Made by a program: the position numbers and the translations under genes. A DNA stretch of 64,000 nt, from the NCBI RefSeq assembly GCF_001547935.1, contig NZ_AP014636.1, positions 682,001 to 746,000 of the forward strand. The letters are read 5' to 3'. Shown here piece after piece: positions 27,974-38,073 of this stretch; the first letter of the stretch is position 1, and the number at the start of each line of letters is the position of its first letter. Below the pieces are notes generated by a model that saw only the letters and a program-made list of their open reading frames with translations, was not told the DNA's origin and searched no databases. The DNA is from Vibrio tritonius (GTDB lineage Bacteria; Pseudomonadota; Gammaproteobacteria; Enterobacterales; Vibrionaceae).

Positions 27974-27987
27974 TTGATTTAAATCAA
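27974..27987. promoter_or_regulatory. FNR-type site upstream of the tartrate operon
   Basis: TTGAT-TTAA-ATCAA is a perfect match to the FNR/Anr consensus TTGAT-N4-ATCAA, placed between the transporter gene and the divergent SH3 gene. It fits anaerobic induction of a fermentative Na+-pumping pathway, though the divergent gene could also be the target. Confidence 0.65.
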
Positions 27988-28325
27988 TTTTTAAGGGTAT
28001 TGATGCAGAATAAATCTAACCAAATAAGCTGCCTTGGTATGAGAAGTTATCCATAATGAGCTGTTAACAACACATTATGAGAGCGATTCCTAAAACCTAT
28101 TGTATCTTTCTTTTCAAACTCGGCTGAATAAAGTGTTTGTGATAGGCATGTCACCTAAAAAAGCAACTAGGTGGGCTGACTGTTAAATATATCACAGAGG
28201 TAGGTGTTTGATTTGATGGACGTTGTTTAGGCATGATAGGGTGATATTTAAGCAATTTGTTTCATCGATCGTTAGGGATAATTCGGTTTTGATCTGCATT
28301 CGTGGAGTAGTATTAGGAGAAGAAC

Positions 28326-28757
28326 GTGCGTAAATCAATGTTATTAGTAGCTCTAACTGCACTATTAGGTAGTGCGGCGGCGCAAGCTGAAACGTGTCCT
28401 GCAGGGAAAGTGTGCGCGCCTAAGGCTGCACACCAATCTGCTTCCCCAAAACAGCCGCAAGCACACAAGATGCCGCAAGCGGCAGCAACAAAAGAGAACA
28501 TGGTCAATTCCCCTAAGCATGTTGCGAAGCAACCTGAAAGGGCAACTCAAATACCTAAATCACATCATGCACCAGGTTTGTATGTGGTGGCAGCGAAAAA
28601 ACTCAATGTCCGTGCCACTCCTCAATTACGCTCGCCGATTGTAGGTACGTTACCTCGAGGTGAAAAAGTGAACGTTATTGAAATTGATAGTGGCTGGGCA
28701 AAAATCGTCTATCGGGGGAGAGTTAACTGGGTTAGTGCTACTTATTTGCATCGCTAA
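28326..28757 (+). CDS. Secreted SH3-domain protein
   Basis: The 143-residue product starts at GTG with AGGAGA five bases upstream. A signal peptide (MRKSMLLVALTALLGSAAAQA) is followed by a low-complexity Ala/Gln/Lys/His-rich stretch with two Cys (residues about 24 and 30), and then a bacterial SH3 domain (about 82-143: VVAAKKLNVRATPQLRSPIVGTL, WAKIVYRGRVNWVSATYL). Such domains bind peptidoglycan or wall proteins. No partner is evident. It stands alone, with a terminator after it. Confidence 0.85.
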   Translation: MRKSMLLVALTALLGSAAAQAETCPAGKVCAPKAAHQSASPKQPQAHKMPQAAATKENMVNSPKHVAKQPERATQIPKSHHAPGLYVVAAKKLNVRATPQLRSPIVGTLPRGEKVNVIEIDSGWAKIVYRGRVNWVSATYLHR

Positions 28758-28807
28758 TACCCTTTCGATTTGTATCTATCCCTCATCAAAGCACTTGTCA
28801 TGATTCG

Positions 28808-28838
28808 CCGCCTTTAGCTCTAGCTGAAGGCGGTATTT
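28808..28838 (+). terminator. Terminator after the SH3 gene
   Basis: Arms CCGCCTTTAGCT and AGCTGAAGGCGG form a long stem, followed by TATTTT. Confidence 0.75.
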
Positions 28839-29095
28839 TGTAACCGTCTCATTTATAGAACATTATATTGTTTATGGTTATTTATTCGCAAAAAAGCCAG
28901 TTGTGTCTCAAAATCGGACACTTTTGCAGGTGGGTTTCATCTATACTACGCGGCCTCAAGAGTTTTGGTTATTCTTTACCCTCTGTTCACCTAAAGGGCA
29001 AGTCGAAGTGGTCGCATTATCGCGAAAAAAGACTTACGTGAGAGCAGTGGTGAAGTGTAAAGCTGACAGTCCTTTATGGTGAGAATTAGTTATTT
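28839..29095. other. Upstream region of the GGDEF gene
   Basis: AT-rich region with no gene recognised; it must contain the promoter of the diguanylate cyclase gene. Confidence 0.35.
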
Positions 29096-30286
29096 GTGAA
29101 TATTTATCAGCTAACCAGTACGGCAAATATTGTTAACGTACTTGGTACGTCAGCCATTGCGTGTTTTTTCTTACATCAAGTAAGTATGAATATTACCGGG
29201 GAAAAGAAACAAGCTGCGAATCGTTTTTTCGTCGGGTTCTTTTTGCTTGGATTTGCTTTCATTTCTTTTTCATTTTCGTTTGATTCTTGGGCGCACCAAG
29301 CTTGGTCAACTCTGTTTAACAATATGCTGTATGTCGCAGCTTGTTACTCATTGCTCATCGGTGTGATCAGTTGGTATCAATACACCATTTCTAGACGCCA
29401 TATCATATTAATGCATCTGCATATTATATTGTTTGGTTTAGTTCAAGTTGCTATTTATTTGTATGTAGCGAATTCCGAGTACCTGAGAATCGCTTTGTGC
29501 GTTGGTACTGTAGCTTGTATTCTGTTTTGTGCTTTTGTTTTTGCTTGGCGCCATCGCCGTCCAGAACATCAGGGCGAGAAATACATATGTCTAGCCATGT
29601 TGGTATGCTTCGCTGCGTCACTGATACCGTTTTTACTATTGATGAAAACGGAAAGCTTTGAAATTTACGGCTTAAGCATTGTTGTGACTCAAATTTTAGC
29701 GTCAGATTTTCTACTCGGCGCCTTAATGTCGCTGTTTCTATTTGACCAAATCAATTGGCACTATCGACGTTCGATTCGAGATGAGCTAACCGGTTTGTAT
29801 AATCGCCGCTATTTCCGAGACCAGTTAGCTGAGCACGTTTCTGTGCATGGACAGCGCGGTATCGTTGCAATGATCGATATTGACCATTTTAAAAAGGTCA
29901 ATGATGCTTATGGGCATGATGTGGGTGATAAGGTCATGATCAATGTTGCCGACGTATTACAAGAGCACATACCAATGAAAGGTGTGTTAGCTCGATACGG
30001 TGGTGAAGAATTTGTTATGTATGCACCTTGGCCAAACTTAGGAGTAGCTCGTACCCATCTTGACGAGATACGTAAGGCAATAGAGAAACAAATATTTTAT
30101 GGAGATGGTTATCGTTTTGGTATCACCATTTCAATTGGTTGTGCGCAATTATCTGCGGATATTGATGTCGTCGAAAGTGTGAAATGTGCCGACCACGCTT
30201 TATATCAATCAAAAGTCCAAGGTCGCAACCAAGTAACGGTGATGGAAAGTCGTAATGCGACAGGTTTACATCACCGTCCTGCGTAA
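29096..30286 (+). CDS. Membrane-bound diguanylate cyclase
   Basis: The 396-residue protein has about seven membrane segments in residues 10-220 and a C-terminal GGDEF domain (about 225-390) with the active-site motif GGEEF in ARYGGEEFVMY and the substrate block DIDHFKKVNDAYGHDVGD. It should make c-di-GMP from GTP. No RxxD inhibitory site is obvious just before GGEEF. The start is a GTG without a strong ribosome site, so the exact N-terminus is uncertain. The membrane input domain is of a type I cannot name. Confidence 0.9.
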   Translation: MNIYQLTSTANIVNVLGTSAIACFFLHQVSMNITGEKKQAANRFFVGFFLLGFAFISFSFSFDSWAHQAWSTLFNNMLYVAACYSLLIGVISWYQYTISRRHIILMHLHIILFGLVQVAIYLYVANSEYLRIALCVGTVACILFCAFVFAWRHRRPEHQGEKYICLAMLVCFAASLIPFLLLMKTESFEIYGLSIVVTQILASDFLLGALMSLFLFDQINWHYRRSIRDELTGLYNRRYFRDQLAEHVSVHGQRGIVAMIDIDHFKKVNDAYGHDVGDKVMINVADVLQEHIPMKGVLARYGGEEFVMYAPWPNLGVARTHLDEIRKAIEKQIFYGDGYRFGITISIGCAQLSADIDVVESVKCADHALYQSKVQGRNQVTVMESRNATGLHHRPA

Positions 30287-30376
30287 GTGAAAGCCTAAAA
30301 TAGACGCGAACCCTCAGTAATCTCTGTTTCGCAAGTCAATAGCCAAGTAATGGATGCGACGAAAGGTGCTGTGAAC

Positions 30377-30595
30377 TCAATGCATCGTCGGATTAAATAA
30401 ATCGGCTAGTTGTTGTAAGTTTAAACGTGAAAACCATTGGTGTTCTGGCTGTTGCAGTGCTTTTGGCATAGGGACAGTAAAAATGGGATCGTTATGGCGT
30501 ACGGGGAAGCCAAAGCTGTCTGGCCAGTGTGATGTGCCTTGTGGGTGTTGCGCGCTCTCTTCGATATGCAGTTGCCAGTGTGGATAATGATTCAT
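30377..30595 (-). CDS. Small uncharacterised protein
   Basis: The 72-residue product (MNHYPHWQLHIEE start) is polar, with many His, Pro, Gln and Trp residues, no signal peptide and no membrane segment. The ATG at 30595 is preferred over an upstream start because AGAGGG lies seven to eight bases before it. I do not recognise the family. It lies between a diguanylate cyclase gene and mgtE, on the minus strand. Confidence 0.55.
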   Translation of the reverse strand: MNHYPHWQLHIEESAQHPQGTSHWPDSFGFPVRHNDPIFTVPMPKALQQPEHQWFSRLNLQQLADLFNPTMH

Positions 30596-30827
30596 ATTTT
30601 CCCTCTTTGTGATCAAGATGAAAAAACAGCATTCATTGGGGGCATGTTATTGCCCTAAATATTGTGAAATGCATAAAGTTAAGTGATATGTGCTTTGGTG
30701 TGGTGAAATTTGACTCAACGTTCAATATGAAAATTCGCCAACTACGGACTTAACCCTATATTACCTATATGGTTATAACTGGCTCAAATTCAAGTGGATT
30801 ACCATATTATGCTGAGTTTTTAGCAAT

Positions 30828-30862
30828 AAAAAAGGATTCCTCTGTAAGAAGAATCCTTTTCT
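30828..30862 (-). terminator. Terminator of mgtE
   Basis: Arms AAAAAGGATTC and GAATCCTTTT flank an eleven-base loop; the left A run is a U run on the minus-strand transcript. Confidence 0.85.
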
Positions 30863-30882
30863 GATGTAATCGCTAGTGGATA

Positions 30883-32229
30883 TTAGAGCATGACTAAGCT
30901 TGCCGTGCCCAAAAATGCAAAAAAGCCAATCACATCTGTTACCGTGGTTAAAATGACAGAACCTGCCAGTGCGGGATCGAGCTTAAATTTATCGAGCAAA
31001 ATGGGAATAATTACCCCAAAGAACGCGGCGATGGCCATATTCACCACAATAGCAAGCGCGATGGTGTAGCCCAAAACGGGAGACTGAAACCAAAGGCCTG
31101 CGATACCGCCGATAATCACCGCCCAGATAACGCCATTGATAGATCCAATACTCAATTCATTTTTAAGAAGGGCAAGCCGGTTACCAATGGTGACCTGATT
31201 AAGCGCCATACCTCGGACCATGAGCGTTAGAGTTTGGCTACCAGCAATACCGCCCATAGACGCAACGATTGGCATCAGTACCGCAAGTGCAACGACTTGA
31301 GAGATGACATCTTCAAATAAGCCTATGGTTACCGATGCTAAAATAGCCGTGAGAAGATTAATCCCTAACCAAACACCACGCTTTTGGGTACCTTTGAGAA
31401 TGGGAGTAAAGAGATCGTCTCCTTCATCCATACCCGTACCAGCCATCAAACGGGCTTCGTAAATTTCTCGCTGGGTGCTTAGGGCAAATTGCCAATCAAC
31501 ATGGCCGACTAATGCATCATGATCGTCAGTCACAGGTACAACAGGAAAATCAGAATGTTCAATGGCATCAATGGCATCATTTAAGGATTGATGGGAATTT
31601 AAGGTAACTAAGTGCTCCTGAGCTAACGTTTTTAGTTGAGTGGTATCGTCTGCTTGCAGAATGTCACTGTAAAGCACCATGCCTCGAAACGTTTTATTAC
31701 GGTTAATCAGATAGACGTATTTCGGTGTTTCAAACTGGTTTTTTTCCAGTAAACCACGGGCTCGTTTTACACTAATAGAAAAAGGCAGGGTAAACACTTT
31801 TTGTTCTACCCAGCGACCAATTTCTTCATCGTCATAGACTTTCGCGCGGTCGTATAGCTCTAATTCGTCGCGGCTGATTAACCGCATCGCATCAGCAATG
31901 AGCTCATCAGGTAAGGAATCTGACCATTCAATTAAGGATAAGTTATCCAATTTAGCTAGAGTGAGTTTCAGCTCGGTCTCAGAAAGGGCATTAATAATGG
32001 AAATACGAGCTTCGGCGCGCATCTCTGTTAGCACAGAAATGTGCAATTCCAGAGGAAGGTTACGCCACATCCTAACACGTTGGTCGATAGGAAAAGCTTC
32101 TAAAAGCAGCGCAATAGACCCTTCATCAAGGTCGTTATCGACCATCTCATTAAGTTGAACAATTTGTTGCTGTTCGTCGGCTTGTGCCAGTCGCTCAATC
32201 AGCAAGGAAACGTCTTGGTATTCGTTCAA
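30883..32229 (-). CDS. mgtE: Magnesium transporter MgtE
   Basis: The 448-residue protein has the MgtE order: N-terminal superhelical domain (about residues 5-130), two CBS domains (about 135-255) and five membrane helices (about 280-445), with the conserved SMGGIAGSQTLTLMVRG block and the Asp-containing last helix TTVTDVIGFFAFL. It is a Mg2+ channel gated by cytosolic Mg2+. It is monocistronic, and no Mg riboswitch was recognised upstream. Confidence 0.95.
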   Translation of the reverse strand: MNEYQDVSLLIERLAQADEQQQIVQLNEMVDNDLDEGSIALLLEAFPIDQRVRMWRNLPLELHISVLTEMRAEARISIINALSETELKLTLAKLDNLSLIEWSDSLPDELIADAMRLISRDELELYDRAKVYDDEEIGRWVEQKVFTLPFSISVKRARGLLEKNQFETPKYVYLINRNKTFRGMVLYSDILQADDTTQLKTLAQEHLVTLNSHQSLNDAIDAIEHSDFPVVPVTDDHDALVGHVDWQFALSTQREIYEARLMAGTGMDEGDDLFTPILKGTQKRGVWLGINLLTAILASVTIGLFEDVISQVVALAVLMPIVASMGGIAGSQTLTLMVRGMALNQVTIGNRLALLKNELSIGSINGVIWAVIIGGIAGLWFQSPVLGYTIALAIVVNMAIAAFFGVIIPILLDKFKLDPALAGSVILTTVTDVIGFFAFLGTASLVML

Positions 32230-32508
32230 CGTTATACTCCCGTTAAATAGGTGGTCTTATTTGTCATATCGTCGCTAATTCAATGATTACTATAGAACAA
32301 TTATCATGGAACGAGAGGGCGCTAAAGTGCATGAGATTGACGAAAAATACAACCCCAAATTACAAATATCCGTTAGCATTTAGTTTATGAGCTAGGGCTA
32401 AATTTTGCCAAACAAAGCTCGTAATAAAATTAATGTACTAATCTAGCTCTCATTTTTACAACGGGGACGAAATGGAAAGTCATGTTGACTGAAAGTGGTT
32501 AAAAGAAG

Positions 32509-32964
32509 CTAAGAATGAGGGAGGGTGGGTTGATCATCTTGCGTATTCATCATCTGTGATAAACGCTGTAGCGATGACAGTAATAAGGTTTGTTCCCATG
32601 GCGCTAATGATTCGAGTTGCTCTATCACGTCTTGATGCAATAACTGTGGCGCTTGAGCGAGCAGAATTTTGCCTTGCTCAGTTAGCTTTGCGTGCACTTT
32701 GCGTTTATCTACGATATCTCGAGTTCGTACGATTAGTCCACGGGCTTCTAAACGATCCAGAATACTCGTCGCTGTTGCTTGACTCATATTGGCTTGTTTT
32801 GACAACTGGCGAATGGTTTGTTTACCAGATTCATCAACTGACCTTAGCAGTAATAGCTGCGGACTGGTTAAGCCAAAATCCCGATTAAGCTTTTTTGACC
32901 GTAAGTCAATTGCTCGAATGATCTGTCGAATTGAGATCAACACTTCTTCATGCAGTTCCAACAT
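32509..32964 (-). CDS. cosR: MarR-family regulator, CosR/EctR type
   Basis: The 151-residue protein has the MarR winged helix core (LTSPQLLLLRSV, IRQLSKQANMSQATATSILDRLEARGLI, TRDIVDKRKVHAKLT, residues about 32-100). The N-terminus LHEEVLISIRQIIRAIDLRSKKL fits the CosR/EctR branch, which represses compatible-solute genes at low salt. It lies 69 bp after proX on the same strand and probably belongs to the proVWX transcript. Inverted-repeat motifs at ectA, proV and proX2 are its candidate operators. The name rests on remembered family similarity plus context. Confidence 0.75.
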   Translation of the reverse strand: MLELHEEVLISIRQIIRAIDLRSKKLNRDFGLTSPQLLLLRSVDESGKQTIRQLSKQANMSQATATSILDRLEARGLIVRTRDIVDKRKVHAKLTEQGKILLAQAPQLLHQDVIEQLESLAPWEQTLLLSSLQRLSQMMNTQDDQPTLPHS

Positions 32965-33033
32965 TCACTCCTTGGGGTTGAACTAATGGCAATGTAGGCA
33001 GGCACGTTGGCCTGCCTAATAATTAGATCATGG

Positions 33034-34035
33034 TTATTTGGCCGCTTGCTTAGCAGCTTTAATCCATGAATCGAATAAGGCTTGGTGAGCCTTAATCCAA
33101 CCGTTAGCATGAGATTCAATATCGCGTGGTGAATTGTGACCACGACTCATCATCATGTTTTCGGCGTTAATATCGTTAATGCTTAGCTTCATTTCTGCGA
33201 ATAGCTTCGCTGCAGCTGGGTTTTGCTCAGCAAACTTCTTATTAGCAACAATGTGTTCGCTGTTCATTGGGAAGCCGTAATCTTTACCGTTTGGCAATTT
33301 GGTTGATGCATTTGGTTTGCCCGGAACCGCAGAAAATGGGACCTCAAGCCAAATCACATCTTTACCTGGGACCAATACACCACTTACCCAATAAGGTGTC
33401 CATGTGTAATAGAAAATAGGCTGACCTTTCTTATAACGGGTAATGGTATCGGCCATGATAGTGGCGTACTGACCTTGATTATGCTCAACAGTACCACGCA
33501 ATTTATAAGCATCTAACTGATGTTCAATTGCCTCTTCACAACCCCAACCTGGGTTACAACCAGACAGATCGGCTTTACCATCACCGTCAGCATCAAAGAG
33601 CTTGGCAATTTTTGGATCGTGGAATTGCTTCAAATTGGTGATGTGGTATTTTTCAGCGGTTTTTTTATCAATCAAATACCCTTGAGCTGCACCTGTAACG
33701 TATTCACCTGCGCGGTAAAATTTATCATCACCACCTGCTTTAGCGTACTTGTTGTCATGCAGTGGTTTCCAGTTTGTCGTCATATAAGTGGCATCACCTT
33801 CAGCAATTGAGGTATAAGCCACGTTATAGTCCACTTCTTTGGTTGGTAATACGTTATAGCCAAGTGCTTCCATCGCTTTGTTAACGATTAAGGTTTGGAA
33901 AGTTTCTTCAGCAATGGTCGATTGGACCGGTTGTACCGTAATTCCGTCACCAGGCAATGATTCAGCATAAGCAGTACTGGTTACAGCAGTGATAGATAGT
34001 CCCGTCAGGAGTACGGTTTTCCATGCGTGTTTCAT
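33034..34035 (-). CDS. proX: Glycine betaine/proline-binding protein ProX
   Basis: The 333-residue periplasmic protein starts with a signal peptide (about residues 1-24, ending AYA) and matches OpuAC/ProX ([50 protein letters not shown]). It delivers glycine betaine or proline betaine to ProVW. Its Trp-rich ligand-box segments ([15 protein letters not shown]) are intact. Its ATG shares an A with the proW stop, so translation is coupled. A second homologue lies upstream at 36626-37639. Confidence 0.95.
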   Translation of the reverse strand: MKHAWKTVLLTGLSITAVTSTAYAESLPGDGITVQPVQSTIAEETFQTLIVNKAMEALGYNVLPTKEVDYNVAYTSIAEGDATYMTTNWKPLHDNKYAKAGGDDKFYRAGEYVTGAAQGYLIDKKTAEKYHITNLKQFHDPKIAKLFDADGDGKADLSGCNPGWGCEEAIEHQLDAYKLRGTVEHNQGQYATIMADTITRYKKGQPIFYYTWTPYWVSGVLVPGKDVIWLEVPFSAVPGKPNASTKLPNGKDYGFPMNSEHIVANKKFAEQNPAAAKLFAEMKLSINDINAENMMMSRGHNSPRDIESHANGWIKAHQALFDSWIKAAKQAAK

Positions 34036-35159
34036 TACGCTTCTCCTAGATTTTTCTTGGTTGTTTGTGAATTTGATGTCTCGTGTTTTTTACGTCTAAA
34101 AAAGATGGAAATTGGGCCTGTCTCATACCAACGGGTGCGTTGGTCACGGTTTTGCTCACCTACGCTTTGCGTGATGCGGTCAAGCAAAATAGCCAGAATA
34201 ACTATGCCTAAACCACCCACAGCAGCAAGCCCCATATCAAGACGACCGATACCGCGTAAGACCATTTGTCCTAAACCGCCAACAGCGATCATCGACGCAA
34301 TAACGACCATAGAAAGTGATAGCATCAGTGTTTGGTTAACCCCGGCCATAATGGTAGGCATCGCCAGCGGCAATTGAATGCGATATAACATTTGCTTTGG
34401 ACTTGCCCCAAATGAGTGTCCCGCTTCGATAAGCTCTTCAGGTACGTGTTGAATCCCTAAGATAGTTAAACGCACAATAGGAGGCAGAGCGAAGATGATG
34501 GTGACCACCACGCCTGGCACATTACCGATACCAAACAGCATAACGATAGGTACTAAGTACACGAATGCGGGCGTGGTTTGCATGGCATCAAGCATTGGGC
34601 GAACAATTTTGGCTGCTTTCGGGCTTCTTGCTAGCCAGATCCCCATGGGTAATCCGATCAGCAAACAGAAAAAGACCGATGTCATCACCAGAGCTAAGGT
34701 GACCATTGCTTGTTCCCAGGCACCAATTAACCCAATGACAATCAGAGAAATAAAAGAAGCAACCCCAAGTTTTCGTCCTGCAAATTGCCAAGCGAGGAGA
34801 CCTAAAATGATTAACATGATAGGTGCGGGCGTCGCGACTAACGCGGTTTGAAACGACGTTAAAATAAAATCAATCGGTACGCGAATAGCTTGGAAAACCG
34901 GACGACCATGGAATACTAACCAATTAAGCGCGGTTTCTACCCAATGATCGAACGGGATCACTGCATCGTTAAATGGGTGTAACCAGTCAAATGGAGGCTC
35001 AGTTGGTGTCGCGTTTAACCAATCGGCAGACGCTTGAGCGGTCGTTGTGGCAGCTCCCCATGGATCACTACTTGAAGCTGTCTGCGCTGCGCTAGCCCAT
35101 GGATCCGCTGCTTGTGCGGCACTGGTTGCTGTGTCTACAGTCGTTGTCTCGATACTCAT
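34035..35159 (-). CDS. proW: Glycine betaine ABC transporter permease ProW
   Basis: The 374-residue membrane protein has a long Ala/Thr/Asp-rich cytoplasmic or periplasmic N-terminus (about residues 1-95) with the repeated DPWASAA/SDPWGAA pattern, then six to seven membrane segments and the EAA loop [20 protein letters not shown]. The length fits enterobacterial ProW. It overlaps proV by 4 bp and proX by 1 bp. Confidence 0.95.
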   Translation of the reverse strand: MSIETTTVDTATSAAQAADPWASAAQTASSSDPWGAATTTAQASADWLNATPTEPPFDWLHPFNDAVIPFDHWVETALNWLVFHGRPVFQAIRVPIDFILTSFQTALVATPAPIMLIILGLLAWQFAGRKLGVASFISLIVIGLIGAWEQAMVTLALVMTSVFFCLLIGLPMGIWLARSPKAAKIVRPMLDAMQTTPAFVYLVPIVMLFGIGNVPGVVVTIIFALPPIVRLTILGIQHVPEELIEAGHSFGASPKQMLYRIQLPLAMPTIMAGVNQTLMLSLSMVVIASMIAVGGLGQMVLRGIGRLDMGLAAVGGLGIVILAILLDRITQSVGEQNRDQRTRWYETGPISIFFRRKKHETSNSQTTKKNLGEA

Positions 35160-36349
35160 AGTGACTCCCTATCTAAAGTTTGTAGCAATCGTGATTTAGT
35201 AATAACGCCATAATAGTTGCCTTGCTCATCAACTACAGGTACCGCGTAACTTACGCTGGCAACTTGACTGATGAGTTCGCCAACGGCGACATCCGGGTCA
35301 ATCGTGATGGTGTCGGAAAGTAGAGCACTAGTGAGAGAACGTTTTTCTCGTTTCGCTTCTTCTAACGAATCAACTGAAACGATGCCTGAATATTTGTTGG
35401 ATTTGTCCACGACAATGCCGTAGTCGCGGTCTCCATCAAGTAGCAATTGCATCGCTGCTGCGGGGCCATCATTGTCGTGTTTCTTAAATAGAGTACCAGG
35501 ACGTTTTCGAGCAATGTCTTTTGCACTGTATACGGAAGCCACATTGACACCTTTAAAGAAGGATTCAACGTAATCGTTAGCTGGATTATGCAGAATTTCA
35601 TCTGGTGTACCTACTTGCACGACAACACCATCTTGCATAATCGCGATACGGTCACCAATACGCATGGCTTCATCTAAGTCGTGGGAAATAAACACGATAG
35701 TGCGTTGGTCATCATTTTGTAGACGAATGAGTTCGTCTTGCATTTCGGTACGAATGAGTGGGTCAAGTGCTGAAAATGCTTCATCCATTAGTAGGATGTC
35801 TGGGTCATTTGCTAAAGCGCGGGCAAGACCTACGCGTTGTTTCATCCCCCCTGATAGTTCGTCTGGATAAGAATCAATATAAGCATCAAGGCCAACGCGT
35901 TCCAATGCTTCTTGCGCTGTTTGGTGACGAGTCGCTTCATCAATTCCAGCTAGCTCTAATCCGAAGGCCGCGTTTTCAATCACGGTCATGTGTGGCATGA
36001 GGGCGAAGTTTTGAAACACCATTGCGATGTTTTTACGACGTACTGCTCGTAATTGTTCGTCACTCATTTGGGCAATATCATCACCTTTGAGTCTTACTTC
36101 TCCTCGAGTTGGCTCGATGAGCCGATTAAGGAGACGAACTAGCGTTGATTTACCAGACCCTGAAAGGCCCATGATCACGAAGATTTCCCCTTCGTTGATC
36201 TTGAGTGACACGTCTTTGACCCCTACAGTGAGCCCAGTCTTTTCGAAAATTTGGTCCTTGTTCAGGCCTTTTTCTAAGAGAGGGAACGCCTCCTTAGGGG
36301 ATTCTCCGAATACCTTGTAGAGGTTGTTCACTTCTAAGATGGTAGACAT
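35156..36349 (-). CDS. proV: Glycine betaine ABC transporter ATPase ProV
   Basis: The 397-residue protein has a Walker A ([12 protein letters not shown]), Q-loop FQNFALMPH, signature [15 protein letters not shown], Walker [13 protein letters not shown] and H-loop FISHD, then two C-terminal CBS domains (about 285-395) that sense ionic strength in this family. The start at 36349 ([14 protein letters not shown]) is preferred because AAAGGA precedes it by seven bases; the longer reading begins 12 codons earlier without support. It is the first gene of proVWX. Confidence 0.95.
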   Translation of the reverse strand: MSTILEVNNLYKVFGESPKEAFPLLEKGLNKDQIFEKTGLTVGVKDVSLKINEGEIFVIMGLSGSGKSTLVRLLNRLIEPTRGEVRLKGDDIAQMSDEQLRAVRRKNIAMVFQNFALMPHMTVIENAAFGLELAGIDEATRHQTAQEALERVGLDAYIDSYPDELSGGMKQRVGLARALANDPDILLMDEAFSALDPLIRTEMQDELIRLQNDDQRTIVFISHDLDEAMRIGDRIAIMQDGVVVQVGTPDEILHNPANDYVESFFKGVNVASVYSAKDIARKRPGTLFKKHDNDGPAAAMQLLLDGDRDYGIVVDKSNKYSGIVSVDSLEEAKREKRSLTSALLSDTITIDPDVAVGELISQVASVSYAVPVVDEQGNYYGVITKSRLLQTLDRESL

Positions 36350-36400
36350 ATAAATATCCTTTGTTGTCTTTATTGTGAAGTGCATCTAGCAACAAAACTG

Positions 36401-36414
36401 TATAGTACCCTAAA
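36401..36414. promoter_or_regulatory. Candidate CosR/EctR operator at proV
   Basis: On the minus strand the site reads TTTAGGGTACTATA, which matches 13 of 14 bases of the centre of the remembered EctR1 box (TATTTAGTGTACTATATA). It lies 52 bp upstream of the proV start and overlaps a possible -10 element (TAGGGT) spaced 17 bp from TTGAAA (36430-36435). Confidence 0.6.
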
Positions 36415-36566
36415 CATTATTTTAGGATTTTTCAAGCGTAAGTGTCAGAAAATTGTGAGGCTTAATTTGTAATATTATGTTTTTATTGGTATTTATCTCG
36501 TTATTAAATTTTTATAATAGTTTGTTGTGAAATGTTTTGAGTTGAATTTATTGGCGTGAGGGAGGT

Positions 36567-36600
36567 GAAAAAACACCCAGAGATTTCGCTCTGGGTGTGA
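36567..36600 (-). terminator. Terminator of proX2
   Basis: Arms ACACCCAGAG and CTCTGGGTGT flank ATTTCG, with an A run on the left (U run on the minus transcript). It separates proX2 from proVWX, so they are not one transcript. Confidence 0.85.
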
Positions 36601-36625
36601 TTAAAATACAACCTATTTGAGAAGG

Positions 36626-37639
36626 TTAAGAAGAATGTTTAGCGGCTTGTTTGGCAATCGCTATCCATTGATCAAATTGTTTTTGATGGGTCTTAATCCA
36701 AGCATCAGCGTGTGCTTCAATATCACGAGCTGAACCACGGCCTTGTGCCATCATTTGGTTTTCTGCACTGATGTCATTAATATCGATTTTCATGATTGAG
36801 AATAACTTAGCGGCGGCAGGGTTGTTTTCGGCGAACTCTTTATTCGCTGCAATTTTCTCCGAGTTCATCTGAAAGCCAAAGTTTTTACCATTCGGTAATG
36901 TTGTGTCAGTGTTTTTACGTGAGCCTGGCAGGGACGAAAAAGGCACTTCTAACCAAACGACATCTTTTCCTGGTACGAGAACGCCACTTACCCAATACGG
37001 TGTCCAAGTGTAATACAGGATAGGTTTGCCTTTTTTGTAGAGAGAAATCGTGTTGGCGATGATGGCGGAATACTTACCTTGGTCATGTGTGACAGTGTCA
37101 CGTAGGTGGTAGGCGTCAAGTTGGTGCTCGATAACCGATTCACATCCCCACCCAGGATTGCAGCCAGTTAAATTGGCTTTGCCATCCCCATCAGTATCAA
37201 AGAGCTGAGCTAGTTTGGGGTCTCTTAATTGCTCGATATTGGTGATGTGGTACTTGTCCGCGGTTTTCTTATCAATCAAATAACCTTGCGCCGCGCCAGT
37301 AACTAAGTCGCCTTTGCGATAAAAACGTTTATCGCCGCCGGCTTTTTGATACTTGTCGTTATGCAATGGGGCCCAGTTAACCGCCATGTAAGTCGCATCG
37401 CCTGCCGCAATAGAGGTGTAGGCAACGTTATAATCTACTTCTTTTGTTGGCAGCACATTGTAGCCGAGCGCTTGCATCGCTTTGTTTACGATGAGAGTTT
37501 GAAAGGTTTCTTCGGGTGTGGTGGATTGCAGTGGTTGTACGGTGATCCCTTCGCCAGGTAGAGGCGCTGCTATTACACAAGTGCTTATCGCACCAAGACC
37601 CATAGTGGCTGTGAGTGTGATTTTCCGTATCAATGACAT
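36626..37639 (-). CDS. Second ProX-like glycine betaine-binding protein
   Basis: The 337-residue protein is a close paralogue of ProX in this window, with the same [35 protein letters not shown] and [20 protein letters not shown] blocks, and a signal peptide (about residues 1-24). The start at 37639 ([13 protein letters not shown]) has AGGAGG five bases upstream and is preferred over a reading that begins 15 codons earlier. It has its own promoter and terminator and probably feeds the ProVW permease as an alternative binding protein. The ligand range may differ. Confidence 0.92.
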   Translation of the reverse strand: MSLIRKITLTATMGLGAISTCVIAAPLPGEGITVQPLQSTTPEETFQTLIVNKAMQALGYNVLPTKEVDYNVAYTSIAAGDATYMAVNWAPLHNDKYQKAGGDKRFYRKGDLVTGAAQGYLIDKKTADKYHITNIEQLRDPKLAQLFDTDGDGKANLTGCNPGWGCESVIEHQLDAYHLRDTVTHDQGKYSAIIANTISLYKKGKPILYYTWTPYWVSGVLVPGKDVVWLEVPFSSLPGSRKNTDTTLPNGKNFGFQMNSEKIAANKEFAENNPAAAKLFSIMKIDINDISAENQMMAQGRGSARDIEAHADAWIKTHQKQFDQWIAIAKQAAKHSS

Positions 37640-37787
37640 TGTGTCCTCCTGAGACATTGTTTTAAATTCAAATTCATTTTTCACCTACTCAATTTCGATA
37701 GTTGAAAACTGAGGTACTTCTTCTCCTTTAGTGAGGTTATTTCACATTTTATTAAAATATGAATTCTGTTATTAACCAAATAAATTA

Positions 37788-37800
37788 TTAGAGTTCAAAT
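37788..37800. promoter_or_regulatory. Candidate CosR/EctR operator 1 upstream of proX2
   Basis: TTAGAGTTCAAAT is identical over 12 bases to the site at ectA and overlaps the possible -35 of proX2. Confidence 0.5.
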
Positions 37801-37884
37801 GTATTTTTGTTGATATAGAATGATTTACCTCGTGGTATTTAATGGATGTTTTGACTTTTTATAACAAAATCATCAAACAATATG

Positions 37885-37896
37885 TTAGAGTTCTAA
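37885..37896. promoter_or_regulatory. Candidate CosR/EctR operator 2 upstream of proX2
   Basis: TTAGAGTTCTAA is a near-perfect inverted repeat (TTAGA-GT-TCTAA) about 245 bp from proX2 and about 180 bp from the divergent TPR gene. Confidence 0.5.
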
Positions 37897-38073
37897 ATAT
37901 ATTAATACGATATCCTAGCTTTATTTACAACCCTGTTGGGTAGATGTGCGTTGTAACATCTGTTTTACTTTACATGAGTGAAGGTTGAAAAAAGTTTCGT
38001 CATGTGCGAAATGAAAAGAGTAGGTCGTCATCAACAAATCGTTTAATTAGAAACTAACAATCGAGGAGTTCCT

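Larger units (their letters stand above)
27807..28325. other. Divergent intergenic region of about 520 bp
   Basis: No gene is seen. It holds the CRP- and FNR-type sites listed separately and the promoters of the tartrate operon and the SH3 protein. Confidence 0.5.
37640..38073. other. Divergent promoter region of proX2 and the TPR gene
   Basis: No gene. It contains the two candidate CosR operators listed separately. On the minus strand TTGAAC and TTAATA at 17-bp spacing could drive proX2, with the operator at 37788-37800 overlapping TTGAAC. Confidence 0.45.
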
